The notes beneath the pieces are model-generated. The model had not been told where the DNA came from and did not search any database. It worked only from the letters and a program-made list of their open reading frames with translations. A program made the position numbers and the translations under genes. A stretch of 64,000 nucleotides of DNA. Source: Anaeramoeba ignava. Its lineage: Eukaryota > Metamonada > Anaeramoebidae. The stretch is from NCBI GenBank assembly GCA_028826165.1, contig JAPDFW010000073.1, positions 281,501-345,500 of the forward strand, given 5' to 3'. Of the stretch, positions 1 through 10,251 are shown piece by piece (the first letter of the stretch is position 1; every line of letters begins with the position of its first letter).

Positions 1-1795
1 ATTTTATATTAATTTTATATCAATTTTATATTAATTTTATATCAATTTTATATCAATTTTAAATCAATTTTAAATCAATTTTATATCAATTTTATATCAA
101 TTTTATATCAATTTTAAATCAATTTTATATCAATTTTATATTAATTTTAAATCAATTTTATATTAATTTAAATCAATTTTAAATCAATTTTAAATCAATT
201 TTAAATCAATTTTATATCAATTTTATATTAATTTTAAATCAATTTTATATCAATTTTATTAATTTAAATCAATTTTAAATCAATTTTAAATCAATTTTAA
301 ATCAATTTTATATCAATTTTATATTTTTTATATCAATTTTATATCAATTTTAAATCAATTTTAAATCAATTTTAAATCAATTTTAAATCAATTTTAAATC
401 AATTTTATATCAATTTTAAATCAATTTTATATCAATTTTATATTAATTTTAAATCAATTTTTTATATCAATTTTAAATCAATTTTTAAATCAATTTTAAA
501 TCAATTTTAAATCAATTTTATATCAATTTTAAATCAATTTTAAATCAATTTTATATCAATCAATTTTAAATCAATTTTATATCAATTTTATATCAATTTT
601 AAATCAATTTTAAATCAATTTTATATCAATTTTAAATCAATTTTATATTAATTTTAAATCAATTTTATATCAATTTTAAATCAATTTTAAATCAATTTTA
701 AATCAATTTTAAATCAATTTTAAATCAATTTTATATCAATTTTATATCAATTTTAAATTAATTTTAAATCAATTTTTAAATCAATTTTAAATCAATTTTA
801 TATCAATTTTTTAAATCAATTTTATATCAATTTTAAATCAATTTTATATCAATTATCAATTTTATATCAATTTTTAATTTTATATCAATTTTAATCAATT
901 TTTAAATCAATTTTTAAATCAATTTTAAATCAATTTTATATCAATTTTAAATCAATTTTTATATCAATTTTAAATCAATTTTAAATCAATTTTTATATCA
1001 ATTTTTAAATCAATTTTATATTAATTTTAAATCAATTTTTAAATCAATTTTAAATCAATTTTTATATTATCAATTTTAAATCAATTTTAAATCAATTTTA
1101 TATTAATTTTAAATCAATTTTAAATCAATTTTATATCAATTTTAAATCAATTTTAAATCAATTTTAAATCAATTTTATATTAATTTTAAATCAATTTTTA
1201 AATCAATTTTATATCAATTTTTATATCAATTTTATATCAATTTTAAATCAATTTTAAATTAATTTTAAATCAATTTTAAATCAATTTTAAATCAATTTAA
1301 ATCAATTTTATATCAATTTTAAATCAATTTTATATCAATTTTAAATCAATTTTATATCAATTTTATATCAATTTTAAATCAATTTTAAATCAATTTTAAA
1401 TCAATTTTAAATCAATTTTAAATCAATTTTATATCAATTTTATATCAATTTTAAATCAATTTTTAAATCAATTTTATATCAATTTTATAATTTTAAATCA
1501 ATTTTAAATCAATTTTATATCAATTTTATATCAATTTTATATCAATTTTAAATTAATTTTAAATCAATTTTAAATCAATTTTATATTAATTTTATATCAA
1601 TTTTATATCAATTTTAAATCAATTTTAAATTAATTTTAAATCAATTTTAAATCAATTTTAAATCAATTTTAAATCAATTTTATATCAATTTTAAATCAAT
1701 TTTAAATCAATTTTAAATCAATTTTATATCAATTTTATATCAATTTTATATCAATTTTATATTAATTTTAAATCAATTTTAAATTAATATTGATT
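1..1795. repeat. 11-bp AT minisatellite filling an ELMO-gene intron
   Basis: Continuous tandem array, unit TCAATTTTAAA alternating with TCAATTTTATA and a few 1-bp slips. It runs off the left edge. It lies directly 3' (minus strand) of an exon that stops inside an ELMO domain at a GT, so I read it as intron, not spacer. The reverse complement of the same unit fills an intron at 11.46-12.81 kb. Confidence 0.9.
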
Positions 1796-1809
1796 AATTG
1801 ATAAGCTAC

Positions 1810-2311
1810 CAAGTCTTTTCCATTTTCTATCCAAAATAAACGTTTCATCAGAATCATCAATAAAATTTTCCCAAACACTTGATAATAATTCTAAGTGAGT
1901 ATTTTTTGTTGGATCAAATTTCTCTGCTCGATATTGTTCAATATTTGTTCTTAATAAATTCATTTCTGAAATATCTTGCAAACATTTAATAATATTTTCA
2001 TTTAAATTTTTATTTACTTTTTCCATTTTTTTTAATTTGATAATTTCATTCTTAATTTTTTCAAATTTGATTGTTTTTTCACAAAAAATTTTATTTCTAA
2101 TCTCTTCAAATACAACAGAATTTAATAAAAATTTTGTAAATTTAATTGACATTTCTTTTGTGTAATCATTTTTTTCTAAAGTTAATTGTATTTGTGATTT
2201 TCCAGTTATTAATTGTATTAAAAAGTTTAAAATCAATTTATATTTCTTTAAAAATAAAAATAGAATTAAAAAAAATAAAAAATATTTAAAAAAATAGAAT
2301 AAAGAAAACAT
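1810..2311 (-). CDS. ELMO-domain (ELMOD-like) protein, 5' exon only
   Basis: Partial gene of 167 codons. Residues 1-40 are a hydrophobic N-terminal segment; ITGKSQIQ then matches the ITGKCELQ-type motif near the start of ELMOD proteins. The end, with H-LELLSSVWENF and the following RKWKRLG, is the beginning of the ELMO domain (H-x-x-L-L, then W-x-x-L/I-G-F-Q). The frame reaches a stop eight residues later, but a GT at 1809-1808 splits the codon exactly where GFQ should follow, so an intron made of the left-edge array is inferred. ELMOD proteins are GTPase-activating proteins for Arl-family GTPases at ER, Golgi or lipid droplets. The rest of the ELMO domain should lie left of the window. The family call is from visible motifs; the truncation could also be real. 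Confidence 0.65.
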
Positions 2312-2315
2312 TCAA

Positions 2316-2350
2316 AAATGAAAAAAAAAATGAAATTTTTTATTATTGTA
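2316..2350 (-). promoter_or_regulatory. T-block with CATTTTTT upstream of the ELMO gene
   Basis: On the sense strand an A/T run leads into two CATTTTT-type units and then the ATG at 2311. This is the same arrangement seen before most other genes here. Confidence 0.4.
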
Positions 2351-3431
2351 AAATTGATTCGAAATTTATGAGTTTTGTTGTTACAGAAGACAAGGAAAAA
2401 GCAAGAAAAAAAAGAAGAACTTTTTTCTTTTTCCTTCCAAAAAAAAATTAAATTGAATTAAATTGAATTGAATTGATTTATAAAATTGAATTAAATTATT
2501 AAATTAAATGAAATTGAATTAAATTATTAAATTGAATTGAATTAAATTAAATTAAATTAAATGAAATTAAATTAAATTATTGAATTAAATTAAATTTATT
2601 AAATTATTAAATTATTTTTCAAATTTAAATTGTTTTTGAATTGAATTTTATTTTATTATTAAATTGAATTTTATTAAAATTTTAAATTGAATTAAATTAA
2701 AAAATTAAATTAATTTTTAAAAATTAAATAAATTTTGAATTAAATTGAATTAAATTAAAATTAAAAAAATCAATTGAATTAAATTTAAAAAATAAAATTA
2801 AATTAAAAATAAAAAATTTAAAATTAGAATTATAAAATTAAATTAAAAATGAAAATTGAAAATTGAAATTTTTGAATTGTAAAATTTATGAAATTAAATT
2901 AAATTGAATTAATTTGAATTAAGGAAAAAAATTAAATTGAATTGAACTTTTTCTTTTTGAATTAAAAAATTAAATTATTAAATTAAATTGAATTAAATTA
3001 AATTAAATAAAATTATTAAATTAAATTGAATTGAATTAAATTAAATTGAATTAAATTAAATTGAATTAAATTCTCTATAAAATTAAATTAAATTAAATTA
3101 AATTAAATTAAATTAAATTAAATTAAATTAAATTATTAAATTATTAAATTATTAAATTAAATTATTGAATTGAATTGAATAAAATTAAATTGAATTAAAT
3201 TGAATTAAATTAAATTAAATTAAATTGAATTAAATTAAATTATTAAATTAAATTGAATTAAATTGAATATTAAATCGAATGAAATGAGTTGAATTGATGT
3301 TGAAAAAATAAAAGAGGATCAAGTTATTAAAAGTAAACATTAAGAAGCAAGGAAAAAAGAAAAAGTCATCAATTAAGAAAAAAAAACTTGAAGGAAAATT
3401 AAAACGAAAATGGAAACGGAAAGTTTTTTTT
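2351..3431. repeat. Low-complexity AT spacer, ATTAAATTGA family
   Basis: About 1.1 kb between two minus-strand genes, made of irregular AAATTAAATTGAATT repeats, densest at 2450-3290. No coding signal was found; the small ORF reading across its right end is the reverse of the EML 3' end. Confidence 0.7.
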
Positions 3432-6400
3432 TCAAAAAAGTCTCCATTGAAACACCGACATATCCTTGCTTCCAACGGAAATAATATGAGATTTGCCAAG
3501 ACATCTAACATTAGGAACAGAAGCACCATGACCAGAATACTTAGTAACTTGAGATAAATCAAGAGAAGGATAAGGATAAGTAATAATTAAAGAAGATGAA
3601 TTTTTAGTTGAAACTAAACATGCGCCCAAAATATCAAAATCAGAAGAATCTGGAAGTTTTTGTGAAATTTCGCAAGTATTAGTTTCCCATTGAATTCCGT
3701 TGATATTATCAAGAGGTTTTCCTCTATCGGCTGAAAAATAATAAGTTTGTTTTCCATTCGAAACACGGAATTCAGTTGAAGTATTTGACCAATCAATAGC
3801 AGTAACTGATCCGTTAATATGAACATCAAACGATTTTCGGAATTTTGTTTCCGATCTGTAATTTGCAACTGTTCCGTCTTCAAATCCAATTATTAAATAT
3901 GACATGTTTGATGAAAATTTGATAATTGTTGTTGATGTTGTCATGTCTTTTCGATTTGCAACTTGCTTTAAATCAGATGTAAACACTAAAAACTCTCCAT
4001 CTCGAAGTCCTATTGCAATTAATGAACCATCTGGTGAATATGCAACTGACCGAGGTTGTCCGTTAATGCTCATTTTTGTGATCATTTGTTTTGTTATACT
4101 GCTCCAACTTAAAACAGTTCGATCATCACTTACTGTTACAAATTCAGGTTTTGTTGGATGTGTTGCTACTCCCCATACTTCATCTCCATGTGGCTTTTTA
4201 TTTCCAATTTACAAATTAAAATTAAAATTAAAATTAAAATTAAAATTTAAATTTAAATTTAAATTAAAATAAAATTAAAATTAAAATTAAAATTAAAATT
4301 AAAATTAAAATTAAAATTAAAATTAAAATTAAAATTAAATATTAAAATTAAAATTAAAATTAAAATTAAAATTAAAATTAAAATCAAAATTAAAATTAAA
4401 TATTAAAATTAAAATAAAAATTAAAATTAAAATTAAAATTAAAATTTAAATCAAAATTAAAATTAAAATCAAAATAAAAATTTAAAATTAAAATTAAAAT
4501 TAAAATTAAAATTAAAATTAAAATTAAAATTAAAATTAAAATTAAAATTAAAATTAAAATTAAAATTAAAATCAAAATTAAAATTAAAATTAAAATTATA
4601 ATTTAAAATTAAAATTAAAATTAAAATTAAAATTTAAATTTAAAATTAAAAATTATTTACTTGAATAATAGGTGTTGCAAATCCTGTTGATAATTCAGCT
4701 TCCCAAATTTGGTTTTTATTAGTTCCTGCAACAACTCTTCCATTACTATCAAAATCAACAGCACGAATAGGACCAGCAACAATTGAATCAACACGACTAA
4801 CTTGTGTTAAATTTTTTTCATCCCAAAGACAAACTTTTCCATCTTTCCCACCTGAAACAAAATAAGTTGAAGAAGAACTATGAAGAGTTAAACAAGGACC
4901 CTAATTTCAATAATTAAAAATTTCAATTAAAAAATTTCAATTAAAAATTTCAATTAAAAAATTCAATTAAATTTCTTTTTGTTTTCTTTCTTTCATTTTC
5001 AAAATAGAACTTACAACATGTGCTCTAAAAGTTTTCTCAATTGCATATTTTGAAGACCAAACATATACTTCTCCTGTTTTTGTTCCTGTTAAAGTTTTCC
5101 CAAATTTACTAACAAGTAATGATAATAACATAGTTTTTTGCTTATTTACAAAGTTTCCTTCATGAAAACTTAAATTTCCTGAATCGGAAAGTTGCCAAAA
5201 TCTAACATGAGAAATTCCACATGTAACAAATTTTGATGGATCATTTGGATTACATTCAACACATAAAACCTTAAATATTTGAATATTTGATTTAAGTATT
5301 TTATTTTAATATTTTATTTAAATATTTGATTTTAATATTTAATTTAAATATTTTATTTTATTTTAATATTTGATTTTAATTTAAATATTTGATTTTAATA
5401 TTTAAATATTTGATTTTAATATTTGATTTAATATTTGAATTGAATATTTAATTTGAATATTGAATTAAATATTTAATTTGAATATTGAATTACTTTGTTT
5501 TCATGTCCTGATTGAGATGCAAGTAATTTTTTATTTTCCCAATCCCAAACTTCAACTGTATGAGAATCATTTCCAAAAACAGCATGAAGCCATTTTCCAT
5601 CACTAGAAAAAGATAAAGCAACAACATCACCACTTTCTTTAGAATTAAAACTTGTTAATAACTCAACATTAGTTGTATCCCAAACACAGATTAAAGGTTG
5701 ATTACCCTCTTGTCCAGAAGCAACATACTTTTTATTAGGATGAATAGCATTACTAAATAATAATTATAATAATTTCAATTTTAATTTTAATTTTAATTTT
5801 GATTTTAATTTTGATTATAATTTTGATTTTAATTTTGATTTTCATTTTCAATTTGATTATAATTTTAATTTTGATTTTAATTTGAATTTTAATTTGAATT
5901 TTAATTTTAATTATAATTTTGAATTATAATTTTGAATTTGATTTTCAATTTTAATTTTAATTTTAATTTTGATTTTAATTTTCAATTTGATTTTGATTAT
6001 AATTTTGATTTTGATTTTGATTTTAATTTTAATTTTAATTTTGATTTTAATTTTGAATTTAATTTTAATTTTGAATTTGATTTTGATTTTAATTTTAATT
6101 TTAATTTTGAATTTAATTTTAATTTTGAATTTAATTTTAATTTTGAATTTGATTTTAATTTTAAATTATAATTTTAATTTTAATTATAATTTTAATTATA
6201 ATTTTGAATTATAATTTTAATTTTAATTTTAATTTTAATTTTCATTTTCAATTTGATTTTAATTTTAATTTTAATTTTAATTTGAATTTTAAATGAATTT
6301 TAATTGATTTACGATGAAATTAATGCTGTATGACCAAGAAAAATTTTTTGAGTACGAGAACGTAGATTAAAAACAACACCAACTTGTGCAGTATAATAAA

Positions 6401-9400
6401 CAATATCTTTATTAACAGTATAATGGATATTATTTCTACTTTCAACACCATGATAACCATAAACAAACTCAATTTGTAACCCCATTGCATTTTGAGGTAT
6501 ATGTTGATTATGATTAAGAGAAGTTTTGTGATGCTTTTTATGTTGAACTTTTTGTGTTTGACTGTTTTGAATTTCAAAAGCAATTTGTGAATCAGATTGT
6601 GATCTTTGTCTTTTATCAAGTTTAGTCGGCGTTGAAAGTTGTACTTCTTCTTGTGGTTTGTATTTATTCATCAAATTTCGCAAATATTCTTGGGTTGATA
6701 ATTTCGGACTTGATTCTTCAGATTTTACTGGGGTTTGTTGATAAGGAACATCTTTTCTTTCTACAAGTGATGATTTTCTATTCGGTTCATTAACAGAAGT
6801 TGTTTCTGAATCAAAAGAACTGTGTCTTGGAACCCCAAGATCACTCCGCAAATTGTTTGGTTTGTCTTTCTTTTCGAGACTGTATCTTCTTTTGATTTCA
6901 TCAATTTTTGATTGTGTATCTTTTAGTTTAGATAAATTTATTGGTGAATTTGAAAGGTTTGAATATTCAGAATTTGTTTGATTTTGATTTTGATTTTGAT
7001 TTTGATTTTGATTTTGATATTGATTTTGATATTGATTTTGATATTGATTTTGATATTGATTTTGATATTGATTTTCATTTTCATTTTGATATTGATTTTG
7101 ATATTGATTTTCATTTTCATATTGATTTTCATTTTCATATTGATTTTCATTTTCTATTGGTTTTTGTATTTTTTGTGAATCTCCATTTTGTGCTCGTATT
7201 TTATCAAGATATGCCTCATAAAATGGTTTATCTTTTGTTTTTGGTGATGTTGATATTGGTGATGTTGTAATCGATGGTTTTCTTTGAGTTTCATCAGATT
7301 TTGCTGTTGTTTTCCAATTGTGATCTTGTATTGTGTGAATTGATTTTGGTTCTGGTGTTTTTGGTAATGGTCGTGTTTTGCTTGTTTTGTGTGATTTCAT
7401 TTCTGAATGTGGATGAACCGATTTTTGATGTTTAGTTGGAGTTTTCAATGAATAATCAGTTACTTCTTGGTTTGGTGAATGTGATTTAATTTCTTCATGT
7501 TTTGGTGAATGTGATTTAATTTCTTCTTGTTTTGGTGAATTTGATTTAATTTCTTCATGTTTTGATGAATGTGAATGTGAGTGTGAATGCGAATGTGAAT
7601 GCGAATGCGAATGTGAATGTGAATGTGAATGTGAATGTGATTTAATTTCTTCATGTTTTGGTGAATGTGATTTAATTTCTTCTTGTTTTGGTGAATTTGA
7701 TTTAATTTCTTCTTGTTTTGGTGAATTTGATTTAATTTCTTCTTGTTTTGGTGAATTTGATTTAGTTTCTTCTTTTGGTGAATTTGATTGTACTGGTAAT
7801 TCATTAGTTTTTGGAAATTCGAATTGTTTAATCACATCCTTTTTATATTTTTTTTCAAAAGAAATAATTCAATTTATTTTTATTTTTATTTTTATTTTTA
7901 TTATTATTTACACTTTTCTTTTGCATTGTCTCAAATATATGGATCATGTATTCTACTGTAATTTCTGATTTCCCTGTTTTAAGTGAAAATGTTTCTCGTT
8001 TGAAATTTTCTGGTTGAAAATCTAAAAGTGGAATTTCATGTCCGCCAATTTTAATTTCCCTATTTTTATTCATGATTATTTATTAATAAATTCCTATAAT
8101 TGATTAATATTTTTATTAATGAAATTTAACTTACGTATCACCTGCATGCCAAACTTCAAGTAAACAAAGTCGAGGTTGTGTTGCAAGTCCAAAATAAAAA
8201 GTCTATTAAAATTAAAATTATATTTAAAATTAAAATTAAAATTAAAATTAAAATTAAAATTAAAATAAAATTAAAATTAAAATTAAAATTAAAATTATAA
8301 TTAAAATTAAAATTATATTTAAAATTATATTTAAAATTATATTTAAAATTAAAATTAAAATTAAAATTAAAATTAAAATTAAAATTAAAATTAAAATTAA
8401 AATTAATATTAAATTATAATTAAAAATTAAAATTATAATTAAAATTAAAATTAAAATTAAAATTAAAATTAAAATTAAAATTAAAATTAAAATTAAAATT
8501 AAAATTAAAATTAAAATTAAAATTAAAATTAAAATTAAAATTAAAATTATTATAATTAAAATTAAAATTAAAATTAAAATTAAAAATTAAAATTATAATT
8601 AAAATTAAAATTAAAATTAAAATTATAATTAAAATTAAAAATTAAAATTATAATTAAAATTAAAATTAAAATTATAATTAAAATTAAAATTAAAATTATA
8701 ATTAAAATTAAAATTAAAATTAAAATTAAAATTAAAATTGAATTAATTAAAATTAAAATTAAAATTAAAATTAAAATTAAAATTAAAATTAAATTAAAAT
8801 TAAAATTAAAATTAATATTATAATTAAAATTGAAATTATAATTTTATAAAATATAATTAAAATTAAAATTAAAATTAAAAAAATTAAAATTAAAAAATTA
8901 AAATTAAAATTAAAAATTAATAAAATTAAAATTATAATTAAAATTATAATTAATTAAATTAAAATTAAAATTAAAATTAAAATTATTAAAAATTAAAAAT
9001 TAAAATTAAAATTAAAATTAAAATTAAAATTAAAATTAAAATTAATATTAAAATTAAAATTAAAATTATAATTAAAATTAAAATTAAAATTAAAATTAAA
9101 ATTAAAATTAAAATTAAAATTAAAATTAAAATTAAAATTAAAATTAAAATTAAAATTAATATTAAAATTAAAATTAAAAAATTAAAAATTAATATTAAAA
9201 TTAAAATTAATATTAAAATTAAAATTAATATTAAAATTAAAATTAATATTAAAATCAAAATTAATATTAAAATTAAAATTAAAAATAATATTAAAATTAT
9301 AATTAATATTATAATTAAAATTATTATAATTAATATTAAAATTAAAGAGATACTTCATCCCAAATAGGATCAGATGAATCATTTTTGACCGAAGTTTTTT

Positions 9401-9739
9401 CAGTCATTGTAGAACCGAGAAAAACTGAACAAAAAGAAGTTTTGACAGGAAGATTTTTTGCACTATGAACATTTATAATAAACCAATTAAAGTATATTTT
9501 TTCTCAATTGTAATAGGTTTTTTATTACAACAACATTTTGAGTTTCTATTAAAAATTGGAGGTGAAGTTTTCCATTTTGTTTTATTAGTTTTGCCCGCGT
9601 CTTTACTTGTTGTTTTGCCTGCTTTTTTTTTCGCTTGTCTCTTTGACTGTTTTTCTTTTTGTAATTGTTTTTCTCTTTTTAATTTCTCTTTTTTTGCTTG
9701 TTCTTTTCGTTTTGCAATTTTTTTTTGCATTGAAGACAT
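3432..9739 (-). CDS. C2-domain / EML (echinoderm microtubule-associated protein-like) fusion, 8 exons
   Basis: Exons (high to low): 9739-9354, 8202-8135, 8059-7912, 7838-6313, 5752-5494, 5269-5015, 4900-4661, 4193-3432, all GT-AG and phase-consistent; about 1,214 residues. Order: a Lys-rich basic N-terminus (~1-75); a C2 domain built from exons 1-3 (NVHSAKNLPV, DPIWDE then TFYFGL, EVWHAGD, GGHEIPL); a low-complexity linker with SPKQEEIKS units, an HS-dipeptide run and QNQY/ENENQY repeats; then the EML core starting at IEFVYGYHGVESRNNIHY, with GHTAL, SGQEGN, GDEVWGVATHP, and the hallmark end GHGASVPNVRCL and SVFQWRLF. EML proteins bind tubulin through paired beta-propellers; the C2 domain suggests membrane or calcium targeting. 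Only the C-terminal part of the HELP motif is visible. The reading frame slips once in a T6 run at 9497-9502 between the basic segment and the C2 domain. Introns are mostly AT arrays. Confidence 0.85.
4203..4657. repeat. (AAAATT)n array in EML intron 7
   Basis: Nearly pure hexamer array with occasional AAAATC variants. It fills the 467-bp intron between the exons ending at 4661 and starting at 4193. Confidence 0.9.
4901..5014 (-). other. EML intron 6 (short)
   Basis: Intron of 114 bp containing a few AATTTCAATTAAA units; donor GTAAG at 5014, acceptor AG at 4901. Confidence 0.6.
5270..5493. repeat. ATTTGATTTTAAT array in EML intron 5
   Basis: About 220 bp of irregular AATATTTGATTTTAATATTTAA units between two propeller exons. 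Confidence 0.75.
5757..6306. repeat. (TTTTAA/TTTTGA)n hexamer array in EML intron 4
   Basis: Hexamer array on the plus strand with TTTTGA and TTTTCA variants, between exon 4 (ends 6313) and exon 5 (starts 5752). The same hexamer type occurs inside the neighbouring exon at 6975-7155, where it encodes Gln/Asn/Tyr/Glu-rich sequence. Confidence 0.85.
6975..7155 (-). repeat. In-frame hexamer microsatellite inside the EML linker exon
   Basis: Plus strand shows TTTTGA and TATTGA units with TTTTCA variants; read on the minus strand in frame these give the NQNQ, QNQY and ENENQY repeats. Unit length is a multiple of three, so the array preserves the frame. Confidence 0.8.
7480..7790 (-). repeat. 30-bp coding repeat (SPKxEEIKSx) and HS-dipeptide run
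   Basis: Imperfect direct repeats encode about eight SPK-(Q/H)-EEIKS-(N/H) units, interrupted by roughly ten HS dipeptides (7567-7640). Such a His-Ser stretch could bind metal or simply be a flexible linker. Confidence 0.8.
8206..9345. repeat. (AAAATT)n array in EML intron 1
   Basis: About 1.1 kb of AAAATT with TAAAATTA, ATTATA and ATTAATATT variants, dividing the C2 domain between DPIWDE and TFYFGL. Confidence 0.9.
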
Positions 9740-10251
9740 TTTAATTTATCGAAAAAAAAAATGAAATCTTGATTTTCAAAATAAAATTTTTTTTAATTTT
9801 TTTTTTTTAATTTAATTACAAATCTTTTAAATTTAAAAAAAAAATTAAAATAATACTGATCAAATTTCGAATAAACAATTTTAATAAATAATTAATAAAT
9901 TAAATAAATAATAAATAATAGAAATAAATAAGGGAAATAAAAGGGAAAAAAAGTTTTTATTTATTTTTTTTTTTCTTATTTTTTTTCTTATTAATTTTTT
10001 TAATTTATTTTGCCAGATTTTATTTTTCTTCTTTTTTTAATTTAATTTAAATAAAAAAATTAATCAAATTAAAAATAAAAATAAAATAAATAAAGATCAG
10101 TAATTTTAAGTAAAGTTTCATCAGATTTTTATTTTATTATTTTATTTTATTTTCTTTTTATTGATTATTTTCGCTTTTAAAAAAAAAAGAAAAAAAAAAA
10201 CTGGAATGAAAAAAAAATTTTTTCTTGATCTTCTTTTTTTTTTGAAAATGT
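9740..10251. other. Intergenic spacer with EML upstream region
   Basis: About 510 bp of homopolymeric A and T runs. Just upstream of the EML ATG (sense minus) is CATTTTTTTTTT (9750-9762). No ORF or structured RNA was recognised. Confidence 0.5.

Noticed and set aside
1-1795. Left-edge array as a telomere
   Set aside because: The unit has no G-rich strand, and its reverse complement occurs inside an intron at 11.5-12.8 kb.
5932-6214. ORFs of alternating Asn-Phe or Ile-Leu (also at 8986-9382, 24511-24964, 52076-52466, 17926-18246, 22390-22623)
   Set aside because: These are frame readings of AT tandem arrays, open only because the unit is a multiple of three; they lie in introns or spacers of real genes.
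7855-8073. Separate small gene starting MNKNREIKIGGHEI
   Set aside because: Splicing at 8059 and 7912 joins it in phase to the C2 domain upstream and the EML linker downstream, so it is an internal exon.
9465-9764. Plus-strand ORF with hydrophobic Phe/Leu/Cys-rich product
   Set aside because: Antisense of the Lys-rich first exon of the EML gene, whose downstream C2 exons confirm the minus strand.
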